40,236 nt of DNA. Origin: an uncultured Chthonomonas sp. Lineage in GTDB: Bacteria > Armatimonadota > Chthonomonadetes > Chthonomonadales > Chthonomonadaceae. Where the stretch lies: the NCBI GenBank assembly GCA_903919615.1, contig CAIXIX010000121.1, forward strand, positions 1 through 40,236, written 5' to 3'. The position numbers and the translations under genes are program-made. Below are positions 1 to 8,898 of the stretch, piece by piece. Below the pieces are notes generated by a model that saw nothing but the letters and a program-made list of their open reading frames with translations, had not been told where the DNA came from and did no database searches. The stretch's first letter is position 1. Each line of letters opens with the position of its first letter.

Positions 1-121
1 GGCGCGCATGGCTGGAGACCAGGATAAGCGGCAGCGATAACGGCTCGACGAAATGTACTGGTAATGAATACGCTGTCGCAATGGTCCGTGTTGGGGCCCT
101 TTTTCAAATCGTGCGAGGATT

Positions 122-150
122 CTAAGGAGGGCGGCGCGAGCCCTCCTTAG
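122..150. terminator. GC-rich hairpin, possible terminator
   Basis: CTAAGGAGGG (122-131) pairs perfectly with CCCTCCTTAG (141-150) around a 9-nt loop. It is about 115 bases beyond the stop codon of the minus-strand gene ending at 266. Neither strand has a clear T-run after the stem, so a classic intrinsic terminator is uncertain. It could also be a dispersed intergenic repeat. Confidence 0.4.
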
Positions 151-190
151 CGGGGTGCGGGGCAGAGCGAGAAGCACTATCACGGGGCAA

Positions 191-208
191 TACCTCACGC
201 GTGAGGTA
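191..208. repeat. 18-bp perfect palindrome
   Basis: TACCTCACGCGTGAGGTA is identical to its own reverse complement. A perfect palindrome of this length without a spacer is more typical of a protein-binding site than of an RNA hairpin. It lies about 60 bases beyond the end of the minus-strand gene at 266, so a terminator role cannot be ruled out. Confidence 0.45.
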
Positions 209-265
209 AACACAAACGACAAAACACCTCAAAATTCAAAAAGGCTCAGCAAAAGCAAAAGCCCA

Positions 266-1357
266 TTAATGCAGTAGATCGGATCCCGGATTTTTCACCC
301 CGTTCCCCTGGTCAACTGGGTTGTTCAGTTGTATGGGATCGGGGTCGCCGGAGCCGTTATATTCGGATCCCGGCAAGCTCATATCATGTTCCGTCGCTGC
401 TCGGGCTGGCAGAACAGATATGCCACCTTCTCGCTGAACATGGATATCGATCGTGCCCTGCAAGTCGGTTCGAAAGAACCGGACCATGCACGCCTGAAAC
501 GCATCCAAAGTTTCTCGATGCGGATAGTGTTGTCGGTTTCTTGGCTGGCACATAATAAAAGCCATGGACGGAGTTATGCGGTGAATAAAGTCTAAGTCGC
601 CAACCGCGCTATCGCCATGGTGCAAACCAGATACGAGCGCCGCATGTAAATTCACGGCATTGTCGTACATCCACTGCCGTTCGTCTCGCCCCGCATCTCC
701 AGTGAACAACAGGTCGACCTTTCCGAAGTGCAGTTTGAACACGAGTGAGTGATTATCGTACCAGTTTGCATCCGGGGCTGGAGGTCGCGTGAACTGCTCC
801 GCCGGAGCAATGACGCTTATGCTCACCTGATCATCGAACGCAAAGAGTGAGCCAGAGCGAAGTGTGCTGAGCTTTGCACCGGATGAAGCTGCGGCCTCCC
901 TGATTTTTGCCTGTACCGGAGAATCTACACCAGACGTGAGCACCTGTCCGGTGGACATCCCGTTGATAAGAGATGGTAAGCAGCCGGCATGCTCCTCAGT
1001 GGGGCTGGTAACGATCACATAATCTAGTTTCGTTATATGCAGGTCTTCGAGGTGAGTTTGAATATCTTGCGCGCTTCCCGCTGGCCCTGCATCAATCAAT
1101 ATATGCTTGCCAGCGGGAGTCGTCATAATGATGCAATTGCCCGGTGCGACGTTAAGAAAGCTGATGTTCAGCTGATCGCTCTGCTGTTCATTTGTTTCTT
1201 CGGGAACCGGAGCAGGCTTTTGCGGGTGGGTTTCTCCCGTAATCTGCCGGGGTACCTGTATATCATGGGTTCGGTCGCAGCCGATGGCGAGCAAGCCGGC
1301 TGCTGCGAGCAGCAACGTTCGGTATAGCTGTTTGAACCTGATCCTTAGCACTGGCAT
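266..1357 (-). CDS. ComEC/Rec2-like metallo-beta-lactamase-fold lipoprotein with degraded metal motif
   Basis: The 363-residue product starts with a lipoprotein signal: basic n-region, hydrophobic stretch and lipobox ending at Cys27 (LAIGC). It is therefore probably anchored in the envelope. Residues from about 63 match the soluble metallo-beta-lactamase domain of ComEC-like proteins: a strand like FLNVAPGNC, then a HILIDAGP-like segment, LDYVIVTSP, LLFTGDAG and GLHHGD. In the family the metal motif is HxHxDH within THPHADH. Here residues 117-123 read TSPTEEH, so two His and the Asp are replaced (S118, T120, E122) and only His123 remains. The later GDAG aspartate and the HHG segment are kept. 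Hydrolysis of a phosphodiester by the usual two-metal centre is therefore doubtful. It follows hisI on the same strand, with a 141-nt gap. Fold assignment is fairly sure; function is unknown. Confidence 0.8.
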   Translation of the reverse strand: MPVLRIRFKQLYRTLLLAAAGLLAIGCDRTHDIQVPRQITGETHPQKPAPVPEETNEQQSDQLNISFLNVAPGNCIIMTTPAGKHILIDAGPAGSAQDIQTHLEDLHITKLDYVIVTSPTEEHAGCLPSLINGMSTGQVLTSGVDSPVQAKIREAAASSGAKLSTLRSGSLFAFDDQVSISVIAPAEQFTRPPAPDANWYDNHSLVFKLHFGKVDLLFTGDAGRDERQWMYDNAVNLHAALVSGLHHGDSAVGDLDFIHRITPSMAFIMCQPRNRQHYPHRETLDAFQACMVRFFRTDLQGTIDIHVQREGGISVLPARAATEHDMSLPGSEYNGSGDPDPIQLNNPVDQGNGVKNPGSDLLH

Positions 1358-1498
1358 GGTCTCATTTATCTACAGGATGCCTGCATCAAGCCCGAGCGAA
1401 TTTCTCATGCATGGTAGTGGCGCCGCGTGCTGCGCCCATTCGTCTTTTTGCGGTTTTGCTGCCTTGTGAGTAATTTAGCCTGGAATGACCGCCGAGAC

Positions 1499-1870
1499 TC
1501 AGTAGGACTCTGTAAGCTTTTCGCCGATAATCTCCAGAGTATCCCCGCTGTCCGTCACCTGTCTGAAGAAACAAGATCGGTAGCCTTCGTGGCATGCTGC
1601 TCCGGTCTGCTCTACCTTTACCAGCAAGCAGTCCTGATCGCAGTCGACAAACAGCTCTTTAACGACCTGAATGTTCCCGGATGTCTCGCCCTTGATCCAG
1701 AATTTCTGGCGGGATCGGCTCCAGAACGTGGCGCGGCCTGTTGATATCGTGTGCTCTACGGCCGCCAGATTCATATAGGCAACCATCAGCACTTCATTAT
1801 TCGAGGCATCCTGAACGACAGCAGGAATCAATCCATTCGAATCGAATTTCAAACCCTGAGGTATTTGCAA
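1499..1870 (-). CDS. hisI: Phosphoribosyl-AMP cyclohydrolase
   Basis: This 123-residue protein catalyses the third step of histidine biosynthesis, opening the adenine ring of phosphoribosyl-AMP in the cytoplasm. It shows the family landmarks: [15 protein letters not shown] near the start, the segment [15 protein letters not shown], the metal-binding DCDQD cluster and the zinc-site motif CHEGYRSC. It lacks the C-terminal HisE pyrophosphohydrolase domain, so HisE must be encoded elsewhere. The start is a TTG (1868-1870) preceded by AAGGAG with six bases of spacing, a better choice than any internal ATG. It lies 24 bases downstream of hisF on the same strand, and the two are probably cotranscribed. 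No other his gene is visible in the window. Confidence 0.95.
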   Translation of the reverse strand: MQIPQGLKFDSNGLIPAVVQDASNNEVLMVAYMNLAAVEHTISTGRATFWSRSRQKFWIKGETSGNIQVVKELFVDCDQDCLLVKVEQTGAACHEGYRSCFFRQVTDSGDTLEIIGEKLTESY

Positions 1871-1894
1871 CCCCGTCTCCTTCCACGTTAACCA

Positions 1895-2677
1895 CTACAT
1901 ACCAACTTCGCGCACGCAGACGCCGTGATCTTGGAGGTAGTGCTTTATCTCACCGATCGTATAATCTCCATCGTGAACTATCGAGGCGAGCAGTGCGGCG
2001 TCTGCTTTGCCCTCTGTAACGGCTTCAAGACAGTGGTGCGGAACACCCGCGCCACCTGAAGCAATTACCGGAATCGATACTCGCTCGGCGACAGCACGCG
2101 TAAGAGCGAGATCATAGCCTGCCTGGGTTCCGTCTCGATCCATGCTTGTAAGAAGGATCTCTCCTGCGCCAAGGGCCTCAACACGCTCCGCCCACTCAAG
2201 CGCATCAATCCCTGTGGGTGTTCGTCCACCGTGGATGAAGACTTCCCACCTCGGCTCGCCTGAAGGCGAATCTGCAACACGTTTCGGATCGATTGCGACA
2301 ACGACGCATTGGGCGCCGAACTGCTCTGCAGCTGCAGTAATAATGGATGGGTTGGAGACCGCCGCAGTGTTGACCGCAACTTTGTCTGCACCGGCCCGCA
2401 GAATGCCCTTAAAATCTTCAACGCTTCTGATGCCGCCGCCAACGGTAAATGGAATGAAGACCTGCTCTGCTACACGTGACGCGACGTCGATGATGACATT
2501 GCGGCGCTCATGGCTCGCAGTAATGTCCAGGAACACGAGTTCATCGGCTCCCATCGTGTCGTAACGCGCAGCGAGTTCCACCGGGTCACCGGCGTCTCGC
2601 AGGTTGAGGAAGTTTACGCCTTTAACAACGCGTCCTTCTTTAACATCGAGGCATGGAATGATTCGTTTAGCTAACAT
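1895..2677 (-). CDS. hisF: Imidazole glycerol phosphate synthase, cyclase subunit
   Basis: The 260-residue (beta-alpha)8 barrel is the cyclase half of the HisFH complex. It makes imidazole glycerol phosphate and AICAR from PRFAR, using ammonia supplied by HisH. The start [20 protein letters not shown] contains the catalytic Asp at position 11, and VAIDPKR carries the second catalytic Asp near residue 130. Phosphate-binding glycine segments ([17 protein letters not shown]) are also present. Length is normal for the family. It precedes hisI on the minus strand; hisH and the other pathway genes are not here. No sign of damage. Confidence 0.97.
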   Translation of the reverse strand: MLAKRIIPCLDVKEGRVVKGVNFLNLRDAGDPVELAARYDTMGADELVFLDITASHERRNVIIDVASRVAEQVFIPFTVGGGIRSVEDFKGILRAGADKVAVNTAAVSNPSIITAAAEQFGAQCVVVAIDPKRVADSPSGEPRWEVFIHGGRTPTGIDALEWAERVEALGAGEILLTSMDRDGTQAGYDLALTRAVAERVSIPVIASGGAGVPHHCLEAVTEGKADAALLASIVHDGDYTIGEIKHYLQDHGVCVREVGM

Positions 2678-2749
2678 AAGGTAACCATTATGACATAGTG
2701 TTTCAGGTTCAATCCCGGCCAGACGACAAAACCTAAGTGCTGGTAACAG

Positions 2750-4381
2750 CTACCGGTTGGACTTCGTGACGCTGACATCGTCGACAAAAACCTTGCCATC
2801 GTTAGGGATAAGCTCGATATCCATGTAGGCCGCGTCAGCGTCGGTAACAGTAACTTCACTGCTTATCTGCGTCCAACTGCCGGCGTTTCCGCCGGATCCA
2901 ACCTCGATATATCGCTTCAGCCAACCGCCGGAAGCATCGAACATCGCGCAGGTAAGCGACGCTTTTCCAAGCACCCATGCGATGATTTTAAAGCTGGATC
3001 CCTTCTTGGCCGGGATTCGGTTTGTACAGCGATCTTGCCAGGGGATGCCCGGCGAGAGCATCTGAGTCTTCACTCCTCCACAGCGCTTATTGATCTCTAT
3101 CGACCTGCTACCCGAATGGTGAACCGTCGTTGAAAAGAGGATCGGGCTGTTATCGAAGGCAGTCCAGCCCCAATCCGTTTCAAACCCGGGGTTGATAATC
3201 AGGTTGCCATTTTGTGCGGCCAACTGCTGCTCCAGATGCGCTGGAATATCCGTGAAATCCATTGCAGCCTTGTCCCTCTGGCTCGGCTGCAGCATTGGTT
3301 CTGTATGCGCAGAACCAAAAAATGCGCGCTGGAGGGCGTCGAGGTAGGAACAGCCGCGTTCGCGTGTGGGCTCGATGTAGGTGCCCTCTCCGAACTCGTT
3401 CCAGGTTCCTACGATCGCCATGCCAAGTTTTGGGTCGATGTAAGGCTTAACGGTGCTGCAAAGCCTTTCGAAACTCTTCGGCGACGGATCGGTTCGCCAG
3501 ATCGCATGGTCGCCATACCAGGCACGGGAATCCCAGTTCGGCGAAACTGCGGGAATGATATCGATGTCTCGAGACTTTGATCCACGCTCCCACATCTGCT
3601 TTGCGATCGGGATAATCGAATCGAAGGGCGCATGCGATGAACCGGCTGGCAGCCCCTGTGCCGCATAGCAGTAGGCCGTCGCGACATCGAAACCGGCGCG
3701 CTTCAGCTCGCCAAGATCCTTCGCGCCGGGGTCTGTGATGGCAGCGAACAGGATGCCTCCAGGAGTCTGTGCGCCCATCCGTTTCAAGAGCGCTTTCAAT
3801 CCATCGACGCCAAAGCTGGCGATAAGCCTATCCGGTCGTGAAATAACCAGGATTGCTCTGCCATCCGGCGCTTTGAGATAGTTACCTTTGCTCAGGTATC
3901 GTGCCCGCATTGTCTCGAACATTCGCTGCATTCCATCAGCCGTGTAGGCGGGTGCGCCTGCCTCCTCGTTGCACCACATAAGCACGAAGCTCATCTCATC
4001 GCGAAGGCTCGCGTTCATGAACCCAGAGTCCAGAGCGGCGTTATCTGGCAGTACGGTTCCGGAGGCAAAGTCGTAGTACCAGTCGAAAACCCAGAAGCTA
4101 ATATGGTGCTGAAGCGCCTGGCGAATGTGCCAGTCCTGCACTATGGGAAGTTCGTCGCGATAGTATCCCAGCAGAGGAGTGCGTCCACCGTACTCAACGA
4201 TTGGAACCCAGCGGTCTGCCGTGTTCCACACAGGGAAGTAGTAGCAGCCGATGCGGATTTTGGATGGTGGCTCGAGGGAAAAGCCTGTAGTTTGGCTGCC
4301 AATTAAGCCCATTAGGCAGAGTGCAAGAGGAAACCAGTAGAGCCTTACTTTAATTGGACTGATATATAACGAGGTTTGCAT
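2750..4381 (-). CDS. Secreted GH99-like (WbsX-type) glycan-active protein with C-terminal carbohydrate-binding domain
   Basis: The 543-residue protein begins with a signal peptide (hydrophobic residues about 14-33) and is probably exported. Residues about 40-370 resemble the glycoside hydrolase 99-like domain, often labelled WbsX: IGCYYFPVW at the start, SFWVFDWYYD, and the WNEFGEGTYIEP motif beginning at Trp327. This C-terminal motif is the strongest identifier of the family. The last 150 residues, from about 394, begin NLIINPGFET and form a beta-sandwich-like module resembling CBM4/9-type carbohydrate-binding domains, presumably binding the substrate. The ATG is preceded by GGGGAAGA. It lies between hisF and a GH20-like gene on the same strand, which suggests polysaccharide breakdown. 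The exact bond cleaved cannot be deduced. Confidence 0.8.
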   Translation of the reverse strand: MQTSLYISPIKVRLYWFPLALCLMGLIGSQTTGFSLEPPSKIRIGCYYFPVWNTADRWVPIVEYGGRTPLLGYYRDELPIVQDWHIRQALQHHISFWVFDWYYDFASGTVLPDNAALDSGFMNASLRDEMSFVLMWCNEEAGAPAYTADGMQRMFETMRARYLSKGNYLKAPDGRAILVISRPDRLIASFGVDGLKALLKRMGAQTPGGILFAAITDPGAKDLGELKRAGFDVATAYCYAAQGLPAGSSHAPFDSIIPIAKQMWERGSKSRDIDIIPAVSPNWDSRAWYGDHAIWRTDPSPKSFERLCSTVKPYIDPKLGMAIVGTWNEFGEGTYIEPTRERGCSYLDALQRAFFGSAHTEPMLQPSQRDKAAMDFTDIPAHLEQQLAAQNGNLIINPGFETDWGWTAFDNSPILFSTTVHHSGSRSIEINKRCGGVKTQMLSPGIPWQDRCTNRIPAKKGSSFKIIAWVLGKASLTCAMFDASGGWLKRYIEVGSGGNAGSWTQISSEVTVTDADAAYMDIELIPNDGKVFVDDVSVTKSNR

Positions 4382-4596
4382 TGGTAATCTTCCCCAGCCC
4401 AGCCTTATTAGTGTTTACAGCTCTCAGGTAAGTTGCGCCTACGACCGGCGCGCGATGGAAGGCCCTCTCCACTAGCCGCGAACGTTGCCGATCTGGCGGC
4501 CATTTTCCAGTCGAGACGGGCCGATTCTCGCCCACGGATGTCGACGCATCGTTACTGCGAGAAATGAAACATGGCTAACCAGTAAAGTGGTTGTCG
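4382..4596. other. Intergenic region between two minus-strand hydrolase genes
   Basis: A 215-base gap separates the GH20-like gene from the GH99-like gene on the minus strand. It holds no credible gene. It is long enough to contain a promoter for the GH99-like gene, but I do not see a convincing pair of promoter hexamers. Confidence 0.3.
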
Positions 4597-7500
4597 TTAC
4601 GGCCTACCTGCAGGAGCAGAGATTGAAATCGCCGGCGGCGCGGTGAAATCCAGAGTAGCTCGGAGACGGTCCATCTCCGCTCTCGGATCGGAGGGTGCAA
4701 TGCCTCCATAGATCACAAATCTGGATACATCCGGGTTGCCCTCTGAGAATACTGCGCCCATCCCGCCGCCGGGGCCGACCCCGTGCAGGCAGGCTGCCTC
4801 TGGCGTGAGCAGGCCGATCATCGGTCCGCCGCGTGTGTACTTCGCGCACCAGCGCTGCCCCTGTCTTCGCTCCTGGCACTCTGTACTGCTGCTGACGAGG
4901 TGCAGCGGACCTGTGTCTCCATTTTCAAACAAATAACTTCCTGGAGTCCGGGTATCGGCTCCCATAAGGCTGCCGTCATCGTAACAGGCGAACCAGTTCG
5001 TAGGCGCATCGAGGCTGCACTCGATATAGGGCGCCTGTCGCCAGAGATCAAACGTCTTGACCACCCCGGTCACGGCCGTGCATCGAACACGCCAGCGCAC
5101 TGGGCCGCTCTCCAGTAGCTCAATCTTGTTCGCTGCTGTCCGGTTCACTCCGATGATATCGGCAAAGCCCTGCCACTCTCGTCCGCCAGGCTGCGTTAGG
5201 CTGATTCCTGGCATCAACCTGTCTTCCCACCGGAAGATATGTGCGCCTTCCGCGCCAATAAATAGCTTGAGCCTGCCATTATCGAGCGCACAGCCGCCGT
5301 TCTGGAGTTCGGCTGAACCGAACTTGGTGTTTTCAGACGAAGCCCCACCATAATAGAGCAGATAGGTCCTGTCTGCGCCCGCATTTAAAGCGCCTTCCGC
5401 AATAAACAGCAGATGCTGAGAGCCGTCATGCAATGATATCTGAGCCGGTGTTAGTGTCTGCTTTCCATCAGTCCCAAGAGCATAGAGCTGCAGTTCGCCT
5501 GTAACCTCGGCAGAGAGCTTTATCTCAACGGGTTGGTTGCTTCTTGCGCTGGGGCCGGAGGAAACGCGCAGGGAGATCCGACGAGCCATCTCAGGAGCCG
5601 CCCATGCCAAACCCCTCGGTGAGTCGCCGGAGTGCACCGGCCGGATCACTCGTATGCCGAGTTCCGTCACGTTGAGGCCAACTTTGATTGCATCGGGGAT
5701 TGCGTGTCCAATGGCTGCCTGCTTCTGCGCCTCGTGAATCCCGTTCAGAATGGTGGAATAGCGCGCGATCATCGCATCGTATCGCGCAAGCACATTTGAG
5801 AGAGAGTAGGGGCGCTTCTCAATATTCCACAGCCGCACGTATTCGGCGCGCAGAGCCTTTGCCTCAAAATGCAGCGCATCGATTCTCCGTTCTGCGCTAG
5901 CGATCAGCGGCACTGCATCAGCTGGCTTGGAATCCTCCGCTCGAGCATACTCCGTCGCGGCATCCAGATAGAAGATCTGACGGCTGACAAGGAACTGAAT
6001 CCGCTTTGCGCCGAAGATTATCGAATCGAGAATTTCTCGATTGTGGGTAGCCTTCTGCTTCACTTGCATTAGCAGGTCTAGTGCGGGATTGACAAGGGTT
6101 AGCAGTGCCTTTGCCTGTTTCATTGCGGCTGCGCGGGTGGCGGGGAGCTTGCCCTCATCCATTTGCCAAAACCGAGCGTCCATCATCGATTGGTAACCCG
6201 GCAGCGAATGCGTTTTTCCGAGCAGAGCGATTGCCTTGCCAAAACTGTCTCCGTGTTCCCCGAAAAGCACGGCTCCTATACGCTTGTTGAACTGCTCTGT
6301 CGTCGTTGTCGAACCGTTCCAGGCACATTCGGCGCCGTAGGCAATAGCATAAACATCGGGGCCAAAGAGCGTTTCGCCATCATCGTTCCAGGTGGTGTTA
6401 ATCATTCCAGATGCGCCGAGCGCTGCGCCATCCCGAATATAGTTGTGGATATTTGTAACGGAAGTGGAGAAATCCGGCAGAATGCGGTTCCAGTTGCTTA
6501 CGCCGGGGCAAACAAAGAACTCGAAACCAGCATTTTTGAAGGGAGTGATGGTCTTCTCGAACGACGCTTCCGGGCCATATCCCCAGGCGAGCATGATGCT
6601 GTCTTTCGGGATCTCTTTGAGATGTTCCGGATGCTGGAGGATAATGTCTCCCCACATCATCATTCGCCTGTGATACTTCTGCGCCAGCAGGTCGTGCAGC
6701 CTCGAAACGTGTTTCGCGTAGACGCCTCCCACCCCAAGCTGCGGCACTAACCGGGCAGAAGGACCATTCCCTAGGCCATCCGTTTCGTCGCAGCAGACCA
6801 GGAAACGGCTGCCGGGCAGTAGTGGGATCTGTTCGGAGTAGAGATCATCTAGCAGTTGATAGGTCTTCTCGTTGGTCGGATCGAGAATATCCGGCGTCTC
6901 CTGCAGCGCCTTAAACTCCGGCAAGCGCAAAATCGCACCCATGTGTCCGAACGATTGCTGGCAGCCAATAACCTCGATGTTTCGCGCAGAGGCATACTTT
7001 CCTAGCACAGAGAGATCTTCCGGCGTGAGGCTTCCGTCGACAGGGCCGATAGAAGGATGCTTACGAAATTTAAACTGATGCTCAAGATAGTAGGTGAACA
7101 GGTTCATCCGCAGGTAGCCGGAAAGATCAACCTCTTGTTTGAGCTGGGATAACCTCGGGCTGGGTCCGCGGGTGATGTCGTCCAGAAAGCCACGGCTGCG
7201 CAGGGTGGGGTAATCCCGGATAGTGACGCACTTCAAGGATCGCCCGATACGGTTTGCGCGGATTAACTGCCGCAATGTGGCGATGCCATGTTGCAAACCC
7301 GATGGATGGCCGCTCGATATACACACGCCGTCCTTCGAGACGGTCAGCTCGTAAGCCTCAGGTTCATTCTGTGGTGAGGATTGTTCAAGGAGATGCACAC
7401 GTCCTAGCAGCAGCATCTCGCGATTAGGAATGTGCGGAATTTGAGATACTCGGATACTGGCAGGCTTGTATCCTGCTGCGAACAGTTCGGCAGTTATATC

Positions 7501-7740
7501 TTCCAGAGCGTGAGACGGCAAAGTACTGCGGATATCCAGTACATCAGGCAGGGTTAGCATGCCTCCCGAAAGCCGGACCTCTTTCGGAAATGGAACCAAC
7601 CGTAACTCTCGCGCTGCGGGGTTGGCGGCTGGCTTTATGTCTTCCGCTCTTAAGGTGCTAGGGATCGCGAATGTCACCGCCATGGCTGTCAGTCCGCATA
7701 GAACCCTTGTGCCGCATCTAGTTTTAATCCGACGAGCCAT
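4597..7740 (-). CDS. Large secreted GH20-like beta-N-acetylhexosaminidase with long C-terminal extension
   Basis: The 1047-residue protein carries an N-terminal signal peptide (hydrophobic residues about 10-32, ending near LRA). Residues about 45-165 look like the GH20 N-terminal alpha/beta domain (LVPFPKEVRL, then YELTVSKDGVCISS and GLQHGIATLRQL). The catalytic barrel follows, from IRDYPTLRSRGFLDD. Asp318-Glu319 in LVCCDETDG match the Asp-Glu pair that GH20 enzymes use for substrate-assisted cleavage of N-acetylhexosaminides, although the usual preceding glycines are replaced by two Cys. Residues about 470-690 are mostly helical and about 700-1040 look like a beta-sandwich that I cannot name. 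The extension makes the protein nearly twice the usual GH20 length. The neighbours are a GH99-like protein and an esterase-like hydrolase. GH20 assignment is likely but divergent; a related family remains possible. Confidence 0.75.
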   Translation of the reverse strand: MARRIKTRCGTRVLCGLTAMAVTFAIPSTLRAEDIKPAANPAARELRLVPFPKEVRLSGGMLTLPDVLDIRSTLPSHALEDITAELFAAGYKPASIRVSQIPHIPNREMLLLGRVHLLEQSSPQNEPEAYELTVSKDGVCISSGHPSGLQHGIATLRQLIRANRIGRSLKCVTIRDYPTLRSRGFLDDITRGPSPRLSQLKQEVDLSGYLRMNLFTYYLEHQFKFRKHPSIGPVDGSLTPEDLSVLGKYASARNIEVIGCQQSFGHMGAILRLPEFKALQETPDILDPTNEKTYQLLDDLYSEQIPLLPGSRFLVCCDETDGLGNGPSARLVPQLGVGGVYAKHVSRLHDLLAQKYHRRMMMWGDIILQHPEHLKEIPKDSIMLAWGYGPEASFEKTITPFKNAGFEFFVCPGVSNWNRILPDFSTSVTNIHNYIRDGAALGASGMINTTWNDDGETLFGPDVYAIAYGAECAWNGSTTTTEQFNKRIGAVLFGEHGDSFGKAIALLGKTHSLPGYQSMMDARFWQMDEGKLPATRAAAMKQAKALLTLVNPALDLLMQVKQKATHNREILDSIIFGAKRIQFLVSRQIFYLDAATEYARAEDSKPADAVPLIASAERRIDALHFEAKALRAEYVRLWNIEKRPYSLSNVLARYDAMIARYSTILNGIHEAQKQAAIGHAIPDAIKVGLNVTELGIRVIRPVHSGDSPRGLAWAAPEMARRISLRVSSGPSARSNQPVEIKLSAEVTGELQLYALGTDGKQTLTPAQISLHDGSQHLLFIAEGALNAGADRTYLLYYGGASSENTKFGSAELQNGGCALDNGRLKLFIGAEGAHIFRWEDRLMPGISLTQPGGREWQGFADIIGVNRTAANKIELLESGPVRWRVRCTAVTGVVKTFDLWRQAPYIECSLDAPTNWFACYDDGSLMGADTRTPGSYLFENGDTGPLHLVSSSTECQERRQGQRWCAKYTRGGPMIGLLTPEAACLHGVGPGGGMGAVFSEGNPDVSRFVIYGGIAPSDPRAEMDRLRATLDFTAPPAISISAPAGRP

Positions 7741-7811
7741 CTTTTAATTAGTGACCTTCAAATAGCAGTGTGGTGATACGTCTACGATAATAGTATGGGA
7801 CGCTCAAATTG

Positions 7812-8870
7812 CTACTTTGTGTCTCTTAGCCACTTTTCAAACCACGCGTACATTGCCTTTTCATGTTCAGCTGTTACCGTGTGGCCCGAATGCTCCGCAA
7901 TGATCATTTTTAGGTGGTCTGCCGCGCCCGCCTTGTCGTACGCTTTCTCGATAACTGCGTAGGCTTCTTGTAATCCAGGTAGCGGCGCAACAGGATCTGA
8001 GTCGCCGCCCAGGATGAGGAGAGGAAGCGGCGCGCGCGCAGCAAGGATGTCCTGACAGTCATCGACGGCCGGGATGCCGGGCATCCACTTATCCCACGCT
8101 GCGGCTACGACCTTCGGATTGACCTCTTTTTCGCCCATCGCGTCGCGCACAGAGTCGAATGCCCCCTGCAGGTTGCTGACTCGCTGTGTGTAACCCTTGT
8201 TTGCTAGCTGCCATCGCCACGAGCAGACGGAGATGCAGGGTACTGCTACCTTAACGCGGGGATCTGCGCTTACCATCCACGTAGTGTGCCCACCCAGGGA
8301 GATGCCCATCACACCGATACGCTTGCCATCCACATCAGGGCGCATCTGCAGATAATCGAGAACCCTCCAAGTATCCCAGACGGTATCCCAGAGATAAGGG
8401 TGCTCCTTGCCCGTTCGGAAAGCTTCGGCCATCGCCTTTGAGAGATCGCCCGAGCGTTCACCGTGATATCTTGCATCCAGCGCAACGCCAATAAACCCCC
8501 GCCTTGCGAACTCAGAGAGGGATCCGTTGAATCCTTCTTTGTTGCCTCCAAGCCCGTGAAGGCAGACAACGACTGGCTTTCGTAACGTGTCACCTGCTTT
8601 GCTTACAACCAGTAAAGGCACTCGAACCCCAGCTTCGCTCGCGATGGTAATCCGCTCGCGCAGCAGACCGTCCTGTGTCGCAGAGGATGAAACGATCGGT
8701 TCGAGCGGTACACGCGGGCGTTCGAAGCGCTTCCGAAACGCAGAGAGGCGTTTGCCGTCCGCTTCGGAACGGTCAATGGGTGCAGCATGCGAACGCGACA
8801 CATTGGTTGCCAAACCCAGAGTAAGCAGAACCAACGCCGAAACACAGCGCTTCAGATGTAGACAATGCAC
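7812..8870 (-). CDS. Secreted alpha/beta hydrolase (dienelactone hydrolase/acetyl xylan esterase-like)
   Basis: The 352-residue protein has a signal peptide (hydrophobic residues about 9-29, ending near SHA) and is probably periplasmic or secreted. The fold is an alpha/beta hydrolase: VVCLHGLGGNKEG supplies the oxyanion region, the nucleophile elbow is GISLGG with Ser191, GGDSDPVAP carries the acid and EHSGHTV the catalytic His. Such proteins are commonly esterases acting on acylated glycans or small esters; which substrate is not shown here. The start is a GTG (8868-8870) with GGAG six bases upstream. It lies between the small unknown gene (28 bases upstream) and the GH20-like gene (71 bases downstream), so joint transcription as a glycan-degrading unit is plausible. 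Confidence 0.85.
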   Translation of the reverse strand: MHCLHLKRCVSALVLLTLGLATNVSRSHAAPIDRSEADGKRLSAFRKRFERPRVPLEPIVSSSATQDGLLRERITIASEAGVRVPLLVVSKAGDTLRKPVVVCLHGLGGNKEGFNGSLSEFARRGFIGVALDARYHGERSGDLSKAMAEAFRTGKEHPYLWDTVWDTWRVLDYLQMRPDVDGKRIGVMGISLGGHTTWMVSADPRVKVAVPCISVCSWRWQLANKGYTQRVSNLQGAFDSVRDAMGEKEVNPKVVAAAWDKWMPGIPAVDDCQDILAARAPLPLLILGGDSDPVAPLPGLQEAYAVIEKAYDKAGAADHLKMIIAEHSGHTVTAEHEKAMYAWFEKWLRDTK

Positions 8871-8898
8871 GGTGTACTCCAGTTTAGGGAAGTCGTTA

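Larger units (their letters stand above)
1..265. other. Intergenic region with two inverted repeats
   Basis: I find no convincing coding sequence here. The stretch lies downstream of the minus-strand lipoprotein gene that ends at 266. It contains a 10-bp perfect inverted repeat (122-131 and 141-150) and an 18-bp perfect palindrome (191-208), listed separately. The first bases could be the tail of a gene outside the window, but no frame gives recognisable protein. Confidence 0.5.

Noticed and set aside
6163-6750. 195-residue plus-strand open frame
   Set aside because: It is antisense to the GH20-like gene, which has a continuous domain structure across this stretch.
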